Assembly (NCBI GenBank): GCA_011319805.1
Contig: SJRY01000283.1
Location: forward strand, 395,087-459,086
Direction: 5' to 3'
Source: Macrocybe gigantea
Taxonomy: Eukaryota > Basidiomycota > Agaricomycetes > Agaricales > Callistosporiaceae
DNA length: 64,000 bases
Both the position numbers and the translations under genes were made by a program. Under the pieces are notes generated by a model. It made no database searches and had not been told where the DNA came from. It saw only the letters and a list, made by a program, of their open reading frames with translations. Below, one piece after another: positions 12,022-24,454 of this stretch. Within the stretch, counting starts at the first letter, position 1. Each line of letters begins with the position of its first letter.

Positions 12022-13566
12022 CACTACCGCGACCGCGTGAATGAAGACCAACACGCCACACATTGTCCAGCTTGCTAGCTTGCTCCCTTGACATTTGAAG
12101 CACTGCACTCCAATTCTGTGATCAACATCACGAACCTGCAGCGTCGACCAGGACCTTCAATCAATGGTATCAAAATTCGCCAGCATGTTCCAGTGAACGA
12201 CATAGACAAGGCAATGAAGTATCTCATGGACTCGAAGCAAGTCACCCTCCGCACAATTGCCAATTGGACGAATCCCGGCCGCATATTTCCACTAGGCTCA
12301 GGCGCCTACAGATCAATCTCATCTGGCTTGGCTTGAACCCGGCATGGCGGTGGCATTGTCTTATGGGGAGTTAGAGGCGGGGAAGCTGGATTCCATGGTC
12401 CACGGAAACGGATATCCTAAAGTGATTGCTGTCCGTGGAGGTGCGACTCACCGCCGCTTCTTTCATCAGGTCGTTTCCCCTCAGTCGGCATAGGCTTTGG
12501 TCTATCTGGTCTTTATGACCCTCAGCAATCGCTGACTTTCTCGTCAGAAGCGCGTGCAAGCTGAAGCGGGTCTGACTCCAATCGCTCAAGTTAGTCCCTT
12601 TATCGTTGCGCCTCAGACAAGCTGACAGGACCGCATCTCGCCCGCCTCTCGACGACCGGGAACCTACCGGCTCTGCAAGGAACAGCATTTTTTTTGCTTC
12701 GGCGATTGGTTGCTGATTTCCGCTTCGCGATATCGCCTTACGAAAGTAATGTGCGCACGGCGCTATGTGGAGCAGACTTCGTGGGTGTGGCGACGTTTTC
12801 GCATAGGTGAAAAGCGCCAAGCATATTAAGAAATCCGTCCCGTCCTTGAATGCAGGGGCACGCCTCAAAACAAACTCGAACCTAGCACTACTATGCTACG
12901 AACCTAAATCGTTATCCGTTTTTCCAACTGCCATTGAAGGTGGCTTCCTAGAACCCGCCTCGAATGTTTACTTCCTCGGCATTATTCCCGCAAGTGCACT
13001 CGATACATTACAATTGGATGTGGCATTGTTTTAGAGGATAATTCGTTATTTTTCCAGTTCAACCTCCTGTTCTATCCGTGGGCACGACCTTCAAGCGCCA
13101 AGGAGTCCACTCGGTTTAGCGAAGTGCCATCACAGCGGATTGACGTGGCGCTTGTGCCCAACATGGGCGATCAATCCCTTCATGAATACACAAGGAGCAA
13201 AACACTATGCTGTGGTCTGTAGCGCCCATACAACGGTTTCTTGTTAATACAAAAAGTGTACTATGATAGCTTTAAAGCAACACAAGGCAGTCAGTCGTGA
13301 CTATTACAATTGTTTTGCACACGCGTTTTGAGCATGTTTCAAACAGTCGCCATAAAGGGCAACAGGTATTAAAGCCATGCGATGCACCAGTCACCCTCGA
13401 TAGATTGCCACGCTTGGTTGTAATTGTCCTTCATTTCCTATTGTCTGATAACAAAAATTTACTCGCCCGCATCGTAAAGGCCTAAAACGTAGGAGGAAGG
13501 CTCGGTGGAGCCTTTCAAACCACCAGATTTTTTGCCTTTTCTTCCGCGGACGCTCATCAACGCGTA
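12022..13566. other. Unassigned; two coding-like segments but no gene model
   Basis: Two plus-strand stretches look weakly protein-like: 12088-12336 (with SNSVINITNLQRRPGPSING) and 12807-13034 (with SLSVFPTAIEGGFLEPASN). They are separated by about 470 bp with stops in all frames. I could not link them by splice sites or recognise a family, so no CDS is called. Confidence 0.35.
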
Positions 13567-16443
13567 ATGCCGCTCATTCTTCATCCTTCGAGCTGCTGTG
13601 ACGTCTGCCTCGAACCGTTCACTGAATCTAATCCAAGGCCGCCTCATGCCATTCCGTGTGGCCATATATTCTGCAGAGAGTGCGTTTGCCTTCCAACTTG
13701 GATTGTCCCATGCTGACGAAAATTTCTAATCTTATTCCGTCTTTTTGCACCCCGAAGATGCCTCCTCAGCATGAACCCCTCCACTTGTCCATTCTGTCGC
13801 CGGGCCTACCTTCCGGATCGCATTAAGAAGCTCATCACGTCCGACAGAGGGGCGCATGACGACATGTCGGAGGACCTGCTGTTGCATAGGATTCTGGCTA
13901 ACTGGTATGTCCAGGCGGAGTTGGCAATCTCGAAGACGGAGGCGGAAAATTGGCTCAACAGTCGTCCAAACAACGCGGTCAGTCGCTTCGCATGCCTTTC
14001 ATGCCGTTGCATGGGCCTTGATGTATCGCACAGAATCTCCCAATAAAGCGGATCCTCGAGATATTGGACAACTATGAGACGCTCAAATCTCAAGCGGAGA
14101 AATATCAGATGCGGGCTCGACGGATGAAGCACCAGCTCCGCCGTCACGAGCAGGTTGCCATCTATGAAAAGGACACGGCACAAGCAGTGGAACACAGCTT
14201 GCAAGAGAAACTCGATGAATTGGGCGCGTGCGTAGTCTCTTCAGCTTGCGAAATATTCGTTGACCAAAAGTTGAATCTCTATCTTCTAACAGCAAGGTGA
14301 GTTGAGTTTCTCCTCGACTCGAATACCATTCTTTCCCATGCATCTCGGCGCACACACGACTTGTGATAATCCTTGTATTTCATTTTTGCAGAGCACTCGA
14401 TATGAAGCTGAAATTCAGAGGTTGCGCAGAGAGGTAGACTCGTTCAGGAATAGGAACAACCCACTGCCACGGCCTCCAGAACCCGTCGAGGCGCAGCCTG
14501 TTCCACCGCTTCCTGCAGGGGCGTTCACCTTTTCTCCTAGTGATTTTCCCTATCGCCTAACTGACACGTCAGACGTTGATGACGACCGGACGCATGGCCC
14601 GTATTTTTACATATCCGAGGATGAGGATGGGCATGAAGTTTACCATGTTTTGAGCAGACCGCCGAGCCCGTCCAAGATTCCCAAATCGCGCGAGGAGAGA
14701 GACCGCCTGCTTTACGACATACATCGGTATCCTCCGCCAAAGAGAAGCTACATACCTGGAGCCATCCCCGGCGAGAGAGTCATACCGAAAAAGGATGCAC
14801 TGGAGCCACGCCCGTTCGACGGATTCTGGCCCAACCCGAATGGGGACACTGGTCTCGAGCTTCATTTCGACCATAATCCCAACACAACTCTTCCTGCTGC
14901 CTGGACGAACGGAACTGGATATCGCCCTGGTCAACCACCAAAACCCTTCCCAGCTCCCGCGCCTCTATTGGGGGCAGACCTACCACCTACTCCGCCTTCG
15001 CAATCCTCTCATTCATCGAGTTCTCACTCTCATCGCAGCAGAGGGGAAGGACAAGCGGCTCAGCTTGCTGAGCTGCTGAGCGACCCCACCAGTCAGTTTC
15101 GCAGCGCCACCTCGCACCAACGACACAAGAGAGGGAATCCCTGGCCATTGATCGAGGATGCAGCCTTGCCTCCAGGATTCCAGCCCATTATGCATTCAGT
15201 TGGCGCAATATTGTCACCCAACACATCGTCTGCGTTGACACAGTCAGTTGCGAGCTTGATGGAGAATATGTCCGACCAATCCCGCCCTCCTCCGTCTTCT
15301 GCTCCCGCGAGCACGTCCACGTCGTCCTACAGATCGTCACAATCTTTTATCAGCGATGACTCATCCATGCATCGGCCAAGGCCACGTCGGAGGAGCACAG
15401 CACGTACTATGGATGGTTCTAATCCGATGCCGCCCGACGATGCATCCCAGACTTCCTCCAGACACCGTCGACAGTCTGCCGCTCCTGACGCCGCCCACGC
15501 CAACGGGTATATGCACATTGCTCACATGAGGACGGACGCCGTAGAAACAGGCTCCGTGCTCGTTGAAAGACAGAGCATCGATTCTTGGGGAACTGTCGAC
15601 AGTCGAAATCCGCCTCTCCGGCGGCGGCCCAGCACACTCAACAGCGTTCAGGACATGCCACTGGTCACATTCGCCGCAGACGCGAGCAGGCGAGCGATGA
15701 TTCATTCGGATACATCATCGTTGTTGTCACCGTCGCTGGCGAACCCATTCGCGAACTCCGGTGCAGGCTTGCAGGCGCCACATCAATCTCAGCCACAGAC
15801 AGACAGACAGACCATGGAAGGGGAAAGTGCAGATAGGCACCCTGATAACAGCACGCCACGAAGCGGCTCCCTGACAGCGCTTGTCCCTGGTGCTTCTGCC
15901 GCCGTTGTTTACCCTGAGCGCCCTTCTGGCTCGTCGTCCCGTCCGAACGACCGCGAGCGCCACGAACACGAACACCAACGCCAACATCGCCGATCCTCCT
16001 CCGGCTGGCCGAATTCGTACAACACATCTTCCTCGTCGTTGAGTCGCCCGGGATCCTCGCATCACTCCATCGCCAGCAGCGGTGAGAGCGGTGCATCTGG
16101 CGCACAAGCGCCACAATCGCACAGAAGCCATGGTCGCCACAGCAGGAGCGTGTCGCTTGCGACGGTCACACCTGTTACCATGAATGGGAACGGCACGCCG
16201 GACGCTCGATATACCAATCCAAGCTGGTCTTTCAACGATTCAAGGTACTGGAACAATAGCACGACTGGCACTCGCGTTGTAGCTGACAACTCGGCGGCAC
16301 GAAGGGCCATCCCTCTTAATGCCCTCGGCCTCGAGATCAGAGACACGCCTCCGGTGGATGAACGCCCACCGCTGTCAGCTCCTACTCCAGTCGTGGCTGC
16401 CCAATCGTTCTTGCGGTCGTTCAGCAATGGCGGCGAGCTTTGA
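13567..16443 (+). CDS. RING-finger / coiled-coil protein with long disordered tail (paralogue 2)
   Basis: Likely RING E3 ligase, same family as 2679-4304 and 19322-21749. Exons: 13567-13679, 13758-13977, 14049-14227 and 14392-16443, probably with a 4-nt microexon at 14293-14296 (CAAG). The RING reads CCDVC, IPCGHIFC, then EC and CPFC, with intron 1 inside the RING just before the sixth zinc ligand (donor gtgcgt, acceptor cccgaag). A helical region (LKSQAEKYQMRARRMKHQL) covers residues ~115-190. The last exon of 684 codons begins with a further coil (YEAEIQRLRREV) and then becomes Ser/Pro/His-rich and probably disordered to the TGA at 16443. Total about 853-855 residues depending on the microexon. 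There are no frame breaks. No targeting signal is evident. Confidence 0.82.
14293..14296 (+). other. Candidate 4-nt microexon (CAAG) in RING paralogue 2
   Basis: The tetranucleotide is bounded by a perfect acceptor (ttctaacag) and a perfect donor (gtgagt). It joins the phase-2 end of the exon at 14227 to the phase-0 exon starting at 14392. The alternative is to skip it and use the acceptor two bases downstream, starting at 14394, which also keeps phase. Confidence 0.4.
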
Positions 16444-17263
16444 TGACTCTTATGAATCTTTTACGTACTCTGCACGTCTCTGTTACCTAGATGCTTTCCA
16501 TGTTTTATTATGGGCCTTTTTACTTTTTGCAGCTTATCGTACATATCAGATATGGACTTCATTGTGTGTATTGTTCACCCCAGAATATTCATTTGCTTTG
16601 TGAAATTGCCGAGTCATGTTCTATTGTCAGTCGACTTTTCATCTTTCCTCGAAAAGAGTCCGTGTACCGAAAGGTATCGGACATTCCAAACATCCGATAG
16701 CCGCTAGATCGATCGCTTCTCCTGATACGAGACAAGGAGAAATTGAAATCATCCAAAGTCCGGAAGGGGCGTCCAGGCACTTCCGCGCAAGAAATGCTTT
16801 ATTGGCGAGAAGACATATGATCAGATCGATAAGACTGAAGTCGAAACTGCATTGTCAAGTCTGTGGTGCGATGCGATCAACGAACCATGAGGTGTCTTGA
16901 ATTCACTTGTCCTGGGGACGTATGCACGTCAAAAGATGAGGAATTGTTCGAACTGATCGCGGACAACGAGACCCAGTAAACTGGCTGCCTAAGTATAGAG
17001 GAATCCCCAGTTCTTGGAGTGTCACATCGATCAGTTGGCCTTTGTGAAATCGATAACTAATGGTTCTGTGGGTACAGCGTCGAAGAACAAACCTCGCTGC
17101 TTGGGCTAGAATTCGGAATGGTCACAAGAACTTGTCGTACAAGGACGCCTGAGAGTTGAAAATATTTTCCAGTCCATCACTGTTAACCTGACCGTGGGAA
17201 ACATGAGGTAATCCAAAGCACCAGCCAACGTCGCCCTCATTGCTGCCGTCAACGTCCATCACA
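16444..17263. other. Intergenic, nothing recognised
   Basis: 3' flank of the RING gene and 5' flank of the SNARE gene. Only short unsupported frames on both strands. Confidence 0.5.
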
Positions 17264-18306
17264 ATGTCCTTGGTATTTTTTAAAGCCGTCGGTCTACCAG
17301 ACACGAGCTCTGATGCATCATTCAGATTAACGCACTTGTGGCGCGAGGCTCGACTGTCCTCGCCGAGCACCAGGTCACTGGGCAACGGACTACTCTAATG
17401 GTGAACAATTGCGGATCTCCGCAGCGCATTTATTTAGTGGCTGATGAATTCTTCAGCAATGCAAACGATATTGTCCAAGATTCCTCCGAACGATAGGTAT
17501 GACGTATATTTGTTCAAGTTGGGTGCGCTGTGTGCTGAGAACGGCCGTTTTATCTCGTTCTTCTCGCGCAGCAAGCTCACATATGTTTGGGAGCAATATC
17601 TGTTTCACTATATTTCTGAAGGCGGTTACACGTATCTCGTTATGGCAGATGATTCCGCTGGCCGGTGAGCACCTACCGAAACGCAGACATGTGCACTTGT
17701 TTATACCTTTCCCTCTCCGGATAGGAGAATGCCGTTCGCTTTCTTGATGGATTTGCAGAAAAAGGTGCGTTAACCGAGTTTCGAAGAATTATTCAAAACT
17801 GCGAAGCCCTGATTTCACCAGTTCACCTCAGCGCCTTCTCATCTTCGCCGGACGACATACCTGCATATGGTCTTCAGGGCACTTTTGGACCCACTATATC
17901 TACTCTTTGCACACTACAACACTGCACCACCCGTCGATGAGCTAACGCGGGCACAAAACGAGCTCAATCAAGTTAAAGACATCATGGTGCAGAATGTTGA
18001 GCAAATACTCAATCGCGGGGAGCGGATAGAGCTATTAGTCGACAAGACGGATGCCATGGCGGGACAAGCAACCGCATTCAGACGAGGTGCCCGTTCTGTG
18101 AGGAGGGAAATGAGGTGGAGACACAATAAGGTCCTGGCTCTCTATGTCGCCTCGGGAGTGGTGAGTGACAAAAGTCTTCACATGTCGAGAAATTGCGGTC
18201 ATTGATGGGCACTTCTCGTTTTTGCCATTGCCACAAGGCCATCATGTGGTTGATTGCGGCGCAGTTCTGTGGTGCTGGTCTGAACCATTGTAGTTCGAAG
18301 TCATAA
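17264..18306 (+). CDS. VAMP7-like longin R-SNARE
   Basis: Tail-anchored vesicle SNARE that pairs with Q-SNAREs in endosome/vacuole or secretory fusion. Exons include 17264-17272 (MSL only), one from 17326 (ALVARGSTVLAEHQ), one ending 17496 (QTILSKIPPND), 17572-17664 (YVWEQYLFHYISEGGYTYLV), 17725-17764, 17822-18160 and 18238-18306. The longin domain is followed by the R-SNARE motif (VKDIMVQNVEQILNRGERIE, with the central Arg in NRGER). A C-terminal membrane anchor spans the last intron (VLALYVASGV then AIMWLIAAQF), and the protein ends GLNHCSSKS. The linker between longin and SNARE motif is out of frame at about 17833-17842 (one base missing) and returns to frame at about 17905-17920 (two missing). 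The boundary near 17380-17450 is unresolved. I read the breaks as sequence errors. Confidence 0.85.
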
Positions 18307-19321
18307 ATGACCACTCTCTTCGGCAGAATATCTGCCCTTCTCCGGTCCGTGCGCTTCTAGCTCCATGCTTGAATAACGTGGACAGATGACTTCTCCCATG
18401 CTTTTTCCCGCCACCGCAATTTACCCCTTTTGTCATTTTCAGAATGATTTGTATTGTATAATGTTGTTGCATTTATGGACAGGTCGCAATATACGGAGGC
18501 TGGGCAGTTTCTCGTCTGGTCGATCCATATTCTGGGACCGCAATTCTGGTCTATCGCTGTTGGCCAGTACTACCTCGTGGCCTAGAATAATGACGATCCA
18601 AAGAAAGAACGCATTGCCCTGCCTCAGATGACCTCTTTAGGTCGATGCAGATTTCCCGCTGAACTCAACTCCGCAGGCCGGTGATTGGCCTCGACACGTC
18701 GGAAAAGCTCTCAATCACGTTTCTTGTTCACAAAGTTAGACCTCATCGGGACAGACTCTGAAGAAGCTTCTGGATGGCTTGTCAACTGTATTGACCTCGG
18801 CATATCTACGATCTGTCGAACTGATTCTGCTTGACACGGGAACGCCTCTCCCATGTCGAAGTCCTCAATGCGCCATAGGTGTGATAGCAAGGTTCGGATC
18901 TTGGGGGGTGCCTGGGAAGTCAAAAGACTTGGGAATCATTGACGGTTTTTTGGCACCAGATAGGCATTGTGTTATGGTGTCTTCACATGACTTGACTTGG
19001 CGGTGCTTCCGGTTGTTTGATACTGCGCTTGGCGATAAAGAAAGACAGAAAACAAAGTAATCGATGACGTCTGGTTACATATTGATTTGGAATTCGAAAT
19101 CAATGCTAACTGTACTGTACAACAGAATGGAGACAACCTCGTAGTATAATGCTGTTAATCGCTTCGGTTCCAAGACGTTATAAACATACGAGTAAAATGT
19201 GAGTAGCTTTGGCTTGTTCTATGTTTCAACACTGTAAGGTAATGCACATGAAATGAAGGATGCTGGCTGAAAAGAAAGACTGAGAAGTCTCCCGAGCAGG
19301 AAACGCTTGTGGCAGACATCG
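18307..19321. other. Intergenic, nothing recognised
   Basis: Between two convergent genes (SNARE on plus, RING paralogue 3 on minus). Short frames only; none has a motif I can name. Confidence 0.45.
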
Positions 19322-21749
19322 TTATACTCTTGTCGTCGCCGGAACTGGCATCGTCTGTGTAGTCTGCTTATGTGAATTATGAAGCATTGGACTACCCGCT
19401 GATCTGCCGTAGCTCCTGCTAGGCGTTTGAGGCGGAGGGCTGAGCATTCCAGAGAACAGGCTTGGGGCCGCGGGCTGGGAGGTATAAGGCGAGGAAGGTA
19501 TTGGGACTGGGATTGGCATGGACGACGAGCCGGGCTTCCCTCGCGAACGTTCGTATTCCTCTCTCTCTCGCTGCCACTCTTCCCTTTCCTTCTCCACCCT
19601 TCGCTTCTCCCGCTCCATTTCTTCCGCCCTGATAGCTTCCCACTCTTCCCGCGCGCGTTCTTTCTCCGTTTTGCGCCTCTCCTTCTCAGACACATCCATG
19701 CTCTTCGGCCCTCGTTCACGCCCATCGTCCCACCCGCTGGTGCTGCCATGCTCTCGCTCCCGCTCCTTCTCCGGGTTACGCCGCTCGTCTCCCGATTTAG
19801 ATCGCTCAGACTTGAGCTCGAGTGCGGTTGCGGCGGCGCTGGCGGAATATGCGCCCTTCTGTTGATGGTGCTCCGGTTGATGGTGCTTCGGCGGTTCATA
19901 CACAGGCGGATGAAGCTTTGACGACTCGTACATCGGGGGATGAATGTCGATCGGATCAGGATCGGCCGTCAGAGTTTCGGGATTGACTAGGCGGATCTTC
20001 TGAGACTTGCTTGGTGGCAGATTGTCCAGCGACCCTGCGCGGGAACGCGACGATGAGCGAGATGGCTGCTTGTTTCTCGGAGGCATGACCTGTGGCTCAG
20101 GAGGGAGGGAAGATGGGAAAAACTGGGACGGAGATGCGCTTGGCAAGGACGAAGGAGTGGGCGTGCCCTGCAATAGCTCGTGCAAACGGCTAATCTGCCG
20201 TCCGTGAAGGATGGGTGGCAGACCACCCGATGGATTCGGATCGGAGGGAGAGGGTGCTCCGCCATAACTCTGGTGCCTGGATGACGGTTTCCGGGCAGGC
20301 GATGACGGACGGGTCGGGGCCCGACTGGGCGGCCTGCTTGAGCCACGGGAAGGCGCCCGACGAGGCTGATGATACCGCTCATCTAGTGCCATCGCCTCCT
20401 CTTTCGCATCGCGGTAATACGGCCCAGACACCTGCTCTGGAATCGCGTCGCCCTTGAAAGACGGACGGCGGTCATGAGAGTGTGAAAAGTACACTTGGTC
20501 AGGTATTTTGGGGCTCGGTCGGCCGCCTTGCGGGGTTGGTGGATTGTGGGGGCGCTCCCCTACGATTGGTTCAGAAATTGGTTCGTCGACATCAGGAAGA
20601 GGATCGATGCCCGACAGCGTTGTATACGTGAACACCCTGTTAGAAAACTCTAAAAGCGGCGATACCAGGAGCGTGTCAGGGTCAGATATAGCCGTATCTC
20701 GGAGTATTGGTCGATGCTCTCGGTCCGAATGCGAATGGCGCTTTGGGTGTGAGTGGCGAGGTTCCTCAGAATGATGTGTCATTAATTCGCGTTGATATTC
20801 GTTGACATGTTCCTGTAGTTCTTGCATCTTCTGCATGGCATCATTATACTGAAGAGCTGTCAGTTCGCATTTAGAAAGAGGACGAAATGAAAACAAACAT
20901 TTCTAAGAAATTATTCAAATTCAGCACTGCATTCAATCGGCACCGTTCAACGAAGGAACTCACTTAATCATTGTCAAGTACGCGTCATGCGCACGAGTAC
21001 AATGCTCTCTCAAACTCCTCTCAACCGACATAGCAGTCTCCATTTCATCTCTCCTCCTCTGCTCCATGTCCTCAATTTTCTTCTCGAGCTTAGCCTGGGC
21101 GCGTTCCGACTGACTGAGCTCATCTTGATACTGGTTTATTTCGTCTTGACACTGGCTCAACTCGTCCTGACATTGTTTCAGCTCGTCTTGAGACAACTTC
21201 AACTCAGCTTGACACTCCTCTAGCGATTTCTTCAACTGTCGGACAGAACCTTGAGGTCGCAGAGGTAGATGATTATTTTATGCATTGAGCGCAGGTCGAT
21301 CAACTGAGTCGCATCATGTGAGAAAAGAAGAAATGATCGGGCCTAACATACACTCACTGCATCCCGCGGCTGCGTGTTCAGAAAGGCCTTCGTCTCTGAA
21401 ATGAGCTGTCGTAATTCCGCTTCGGAGATACCGGACGCGACGCCAAAGTAATTCTGCAAGTACTTTTGCGCCGGGTCACTATAAGCGGGGTCAAGATCGA
21501 CGTGCAACCGGGTCACGGTCCGCGAGTCAAACGGCAACCGGCATAGGGGGCACGTAGAAACTTCGAGGCGATGCAGGCAACTGAAGTTGGGACGGAACAG
21601 GTCAGGACAAATACGCATCAGAGCGACGGATCTACGACTTACGTTGCACAGAAGATGTGGCCGCATTGTATAGAGCAAGGGGCCTTAGCCTCGGGACCGA
21701 AAGACTCCAAACATATATTACAGCTTGAGTTCGGTCCAGCAGTGAGCAT
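19322..21749 (-). CDS. RING-finger / coiled-coil protein with charged tail (paralogue 3)
   Basis: Third member of the local RING family, on the minus strand. Exons: 21749-21643, 21580-21358, 21235-20964 and 20856-19322. The RING reads CNIC, CGHIFC, ATCL and CPLC, with intron 1 at the same place as in paralogue 2 (between the fifth and sixth zinc ligands). Exon 3 encodes a nearly pure coiled coil with short near-repeats of the type (C/S)QDEL(K/S)Q(C/S), repeated about four times around 21110-21215. Exon 4 starts with ALQYNDAMQKMQELQEH, matching ALQYQTKCQEVQNLH of paralogue 1. It carries a Ser/Pro-rich section and then a Lys/Arg/Glu-rich helix (EKERRKTEKERAREEWEAI) before a basic C-terminus. 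The join between exons 3 and 4 is out of phase by one, which needs a missed microexon or missing bases. Length about 712 residues. Confidence 0.78.
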
Positions 21750-23974
21750 AGCAGGGTATCGAGAACAGCAACGAGGCGGTCGCGAGTCAGATGGGTATAT
21801 GTGAATCTATTGGATATCGACACCCTCCGATATGAAGGTAAGAGCCTATGGCACGTGCGCTCGCAGTAGCAGTGAAATTGTGATGAGAGGACAAGTGTCC
21901 TGGCATACCAGAAACATTCGGCCTTGTTTGCTGGCCGTATTTAAGGAGGCATGAGGTTGCCGCTTAGTGAATGGAAATTGGCTTCTCGGGAGATCGTGAC
22001 GAATCGAATGTGTCGACTTGGCCGCCCCTGTTTTTCCCCATCACATTTGAGTCTCCGAAATCAATGTTGACGAGAGACTTGAGGCCCAGATCTGGAGTTG
22101 CGTCTGTCGGTAAATGGAAGGTGGCGACAAGCTCCTCAATGGCTGGTCTGGCTCTGTCACAGATCCTTTTTGGAATCGTTCTCAGAGAATTCTCCAAATG
22201 CCGCCTGCGGCGAGCTAGATCAAATCGAGTCGCCTAAGCGTGAATCGTGTATGGCACACTTGACCCATCAGATCGGAGATGAACGGGTGGTCCGGGACGG
22301 GCATGTTCGCCTCGTGTCGTTCACAAAGCATGCCTCGAGACCTTGTGTACCTGTTCAAAGACCGGGAGACCAATTCCAGGTACTCTTGGGACCGTCGTAT
22401 CCCCACGATGATTTAACAATCTGGAAGGCGATATTAAATCGGGCGAATGGCGAAGGGCGAAAATGATGAAATGCAGTGAAAAAATGGATAAATTGGAAAC
22501 CTGACCGCGCTCAGGTGCTTAGGCTGGAGGATATCGAGCTTCGATAACTCGGTTTCCTTTGCCTAACTGATTTGTTGATGTGCATGATTAGTGAAGTATG
22601 AAACTTGTCGATACAAGTTCAAGGCAACCAATTTACCTGTTCGTAGACATTGCGTGCATTCCTAGGTCCTGCTTATTGCCGGAAACCTTTTGCAATCTTG
22701 TCGCTCTATGTCACGGTGCTGATTTCTGGTAAAGACTTGGCAGTCAGTCTCGTAGAGCGTTGTCTTTTGAAAATAACAAGACCACATAAACACCATTACT
22801 CCTTCTCGCTCTCCATCTACCATGAAAACTAAGTCGACTTGATAACAGATTGACAAAGAGTCTATCCTTATCTCCACGGAATATCCAACACATCAATACA
22901 TTCGATTTGTGGTGCGAGAAATTGCGCCCACAAAGGTGTTCGAATTCTGAGATTCGGTGAATTCATAACCGAGCTCAGTAGCACATTTACCATCCGTGAA
23001 AGGGAAATAATAACCAATAGTTCACCATTGTCAATCGCCACCCTTCTCAAGGATCAGCTTCCATGCCTACACATCCCTAGTCAGGCCCACCTTCGGTTCC
23101 ACCAACTGCCCAACTCTCGACCTGACTGTCTGACCCCGTGACGGCTCATGTGGCCTCGATTTCTTTTGCTTCCCTATCAACGACAACCATCGTTATCTGA
23201 TGGATGGCTATCGTGTGGAAAAGGATTTTAGAAGGTATGCTGCGATGAGATGCTGGACAGGTGATTTGCGTTCGGGCTCGAAACGATATGGCGATGTTCG
23301 ACGACGCTATGTATCGGAAAGCAAGACTGCGCAGTCGACGCAGCTAGCCATCTGACTGTTTGAGTCTTTTTGGCTGGTAGATCGCTCGTAAATTATTTCC
23401 TCGCCTAGCCTGGTTGAACAGAAAGAACGATCCATGACGCGTCTGGTTTCAATGGATGGTCGAAGAGCTTCTGATCGATGCATCCACTCTGCTCCGCGAA
23501 CCTCTTACTCCTCTTGCTTTGTCCTTGCTCATATGAGTGCTGAAGGGAGCGTAATGCCTCTCATTGCCACAGTTCTTGGTTCCACTCATCGTCAACGTTC
23601 TAGCAAGGAGTCATGGATTGAGAAAGAAGTGGGTTCAAGCCGTCCTTAAGCAGATCTCTGCTCCGTTACATGGAGTCTACTGCTATCGCGTTTTTGGCGT
23701 CGTCCTTTCGCATATGACAGGACAAGCTCTATTCGTGACAATGTTCTCCGGGAGGCATTGGAGCACCTATGAGCTTGGCATGGAGCTCTACAGTCTTGCA
23801 TTCTTAACCTGAGTACAGTGAATTAGAGGTTATCCATATGAGGCCACACAGTACATATTTCCACGATCACGGGATGCAAATGTCTACGTTTCTGGCTCAC
23901 GAGTTGCCAGCACACACCACCAGGCATTCTTGAATTTACACGGACACTCTCCCTCGTCGTCTTGTATCAGAACA
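21750..23974. other. Unassigned region with two coding-like segments
   Basis: A minus-strand stretch at 21964-22197 (with IPKRICDRARPAIEELVATF and FGDSN) has protein-like composition but no recognisable family or splice partner. A plus-strand set at 23390-23812 contains ELLIDASTLLREPLTPLALS and then WVQAVLKQISAPLHGVYCYR in other frames, ending at a stop at 23810-23812. It looks like a decayed or error-containing multi-exon gene of unknown function. Nothing else is supported. Confidence 0.3.
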
Positions 23975-24454
23975 ATGGTACGTTCTGACGTTGTATTTGA
24001 ATCAAAAATGAATGCTTACTTTGCTCTTTCAGTCAGACTCAGACTCCTCTCGTGTGAATGGTAACGGTCGCGCAAGCACTGCCGTCGCAAAACCGCCTGG
24101 CGCTCAAATTAGGTATGGACGGAGACTGTCGCGGTAGCTAGCAATTCTGAAGATGTTCATCCACTTCATGACCCTCAGACGACGCGCCGGAAATCAAGCT
24201 TCGAGGCCGAACTCGACCCGCTCCGCTGGTGCTGGTGGATCGTCGAACACTATGTTGAAGCTTTACACGGATGACTCACCAGGGCTTAGAGTGTGCGTTT
24301 CATACCACTATTTTCAGACTGTTTATGCATTACTGAGATGCACATACCTTTGACTAGTGACCCCTTCATCGTGCTTGTCCTTTCTCTCTCCTTCATCGGC
24401 TCTATATTCTTCCTGCACATCTCCGCCAAAATTATCAGGGCATTCACGAAGTAA
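23975..24454 (+). CDS. Protein transport protein Sec61 subunit beta
   Basis: Small tail-anchored subunit of the ER Sec61 translocon (yeast Sbh1). Four exons: 23975-23977 (ATG alone), 24033-24112, 24179-24292 and 24358-24454. They join in perfect phase to 97 residues. The conserved core is visible: an Arg-rich start (RRRAGNQASRPNSTRSAG), then GGSSNTMLKLYTDDSPGLRV, and a single C-terminal membrane helix (FIVLVLSLSFIGSIFFLHI) ending KIIRAFTK. As in RPS14, the first intron follows the start codon directly (ATG|GTACGT). No frame break. Confidence 0.95.

Noticed and set aside
19427..19921. 164-codon plus-strand frame in the tail of RING paralogue 3
   Set aside because: Shadow of the Lys/Arg/Glu-rich minus-strand tail.
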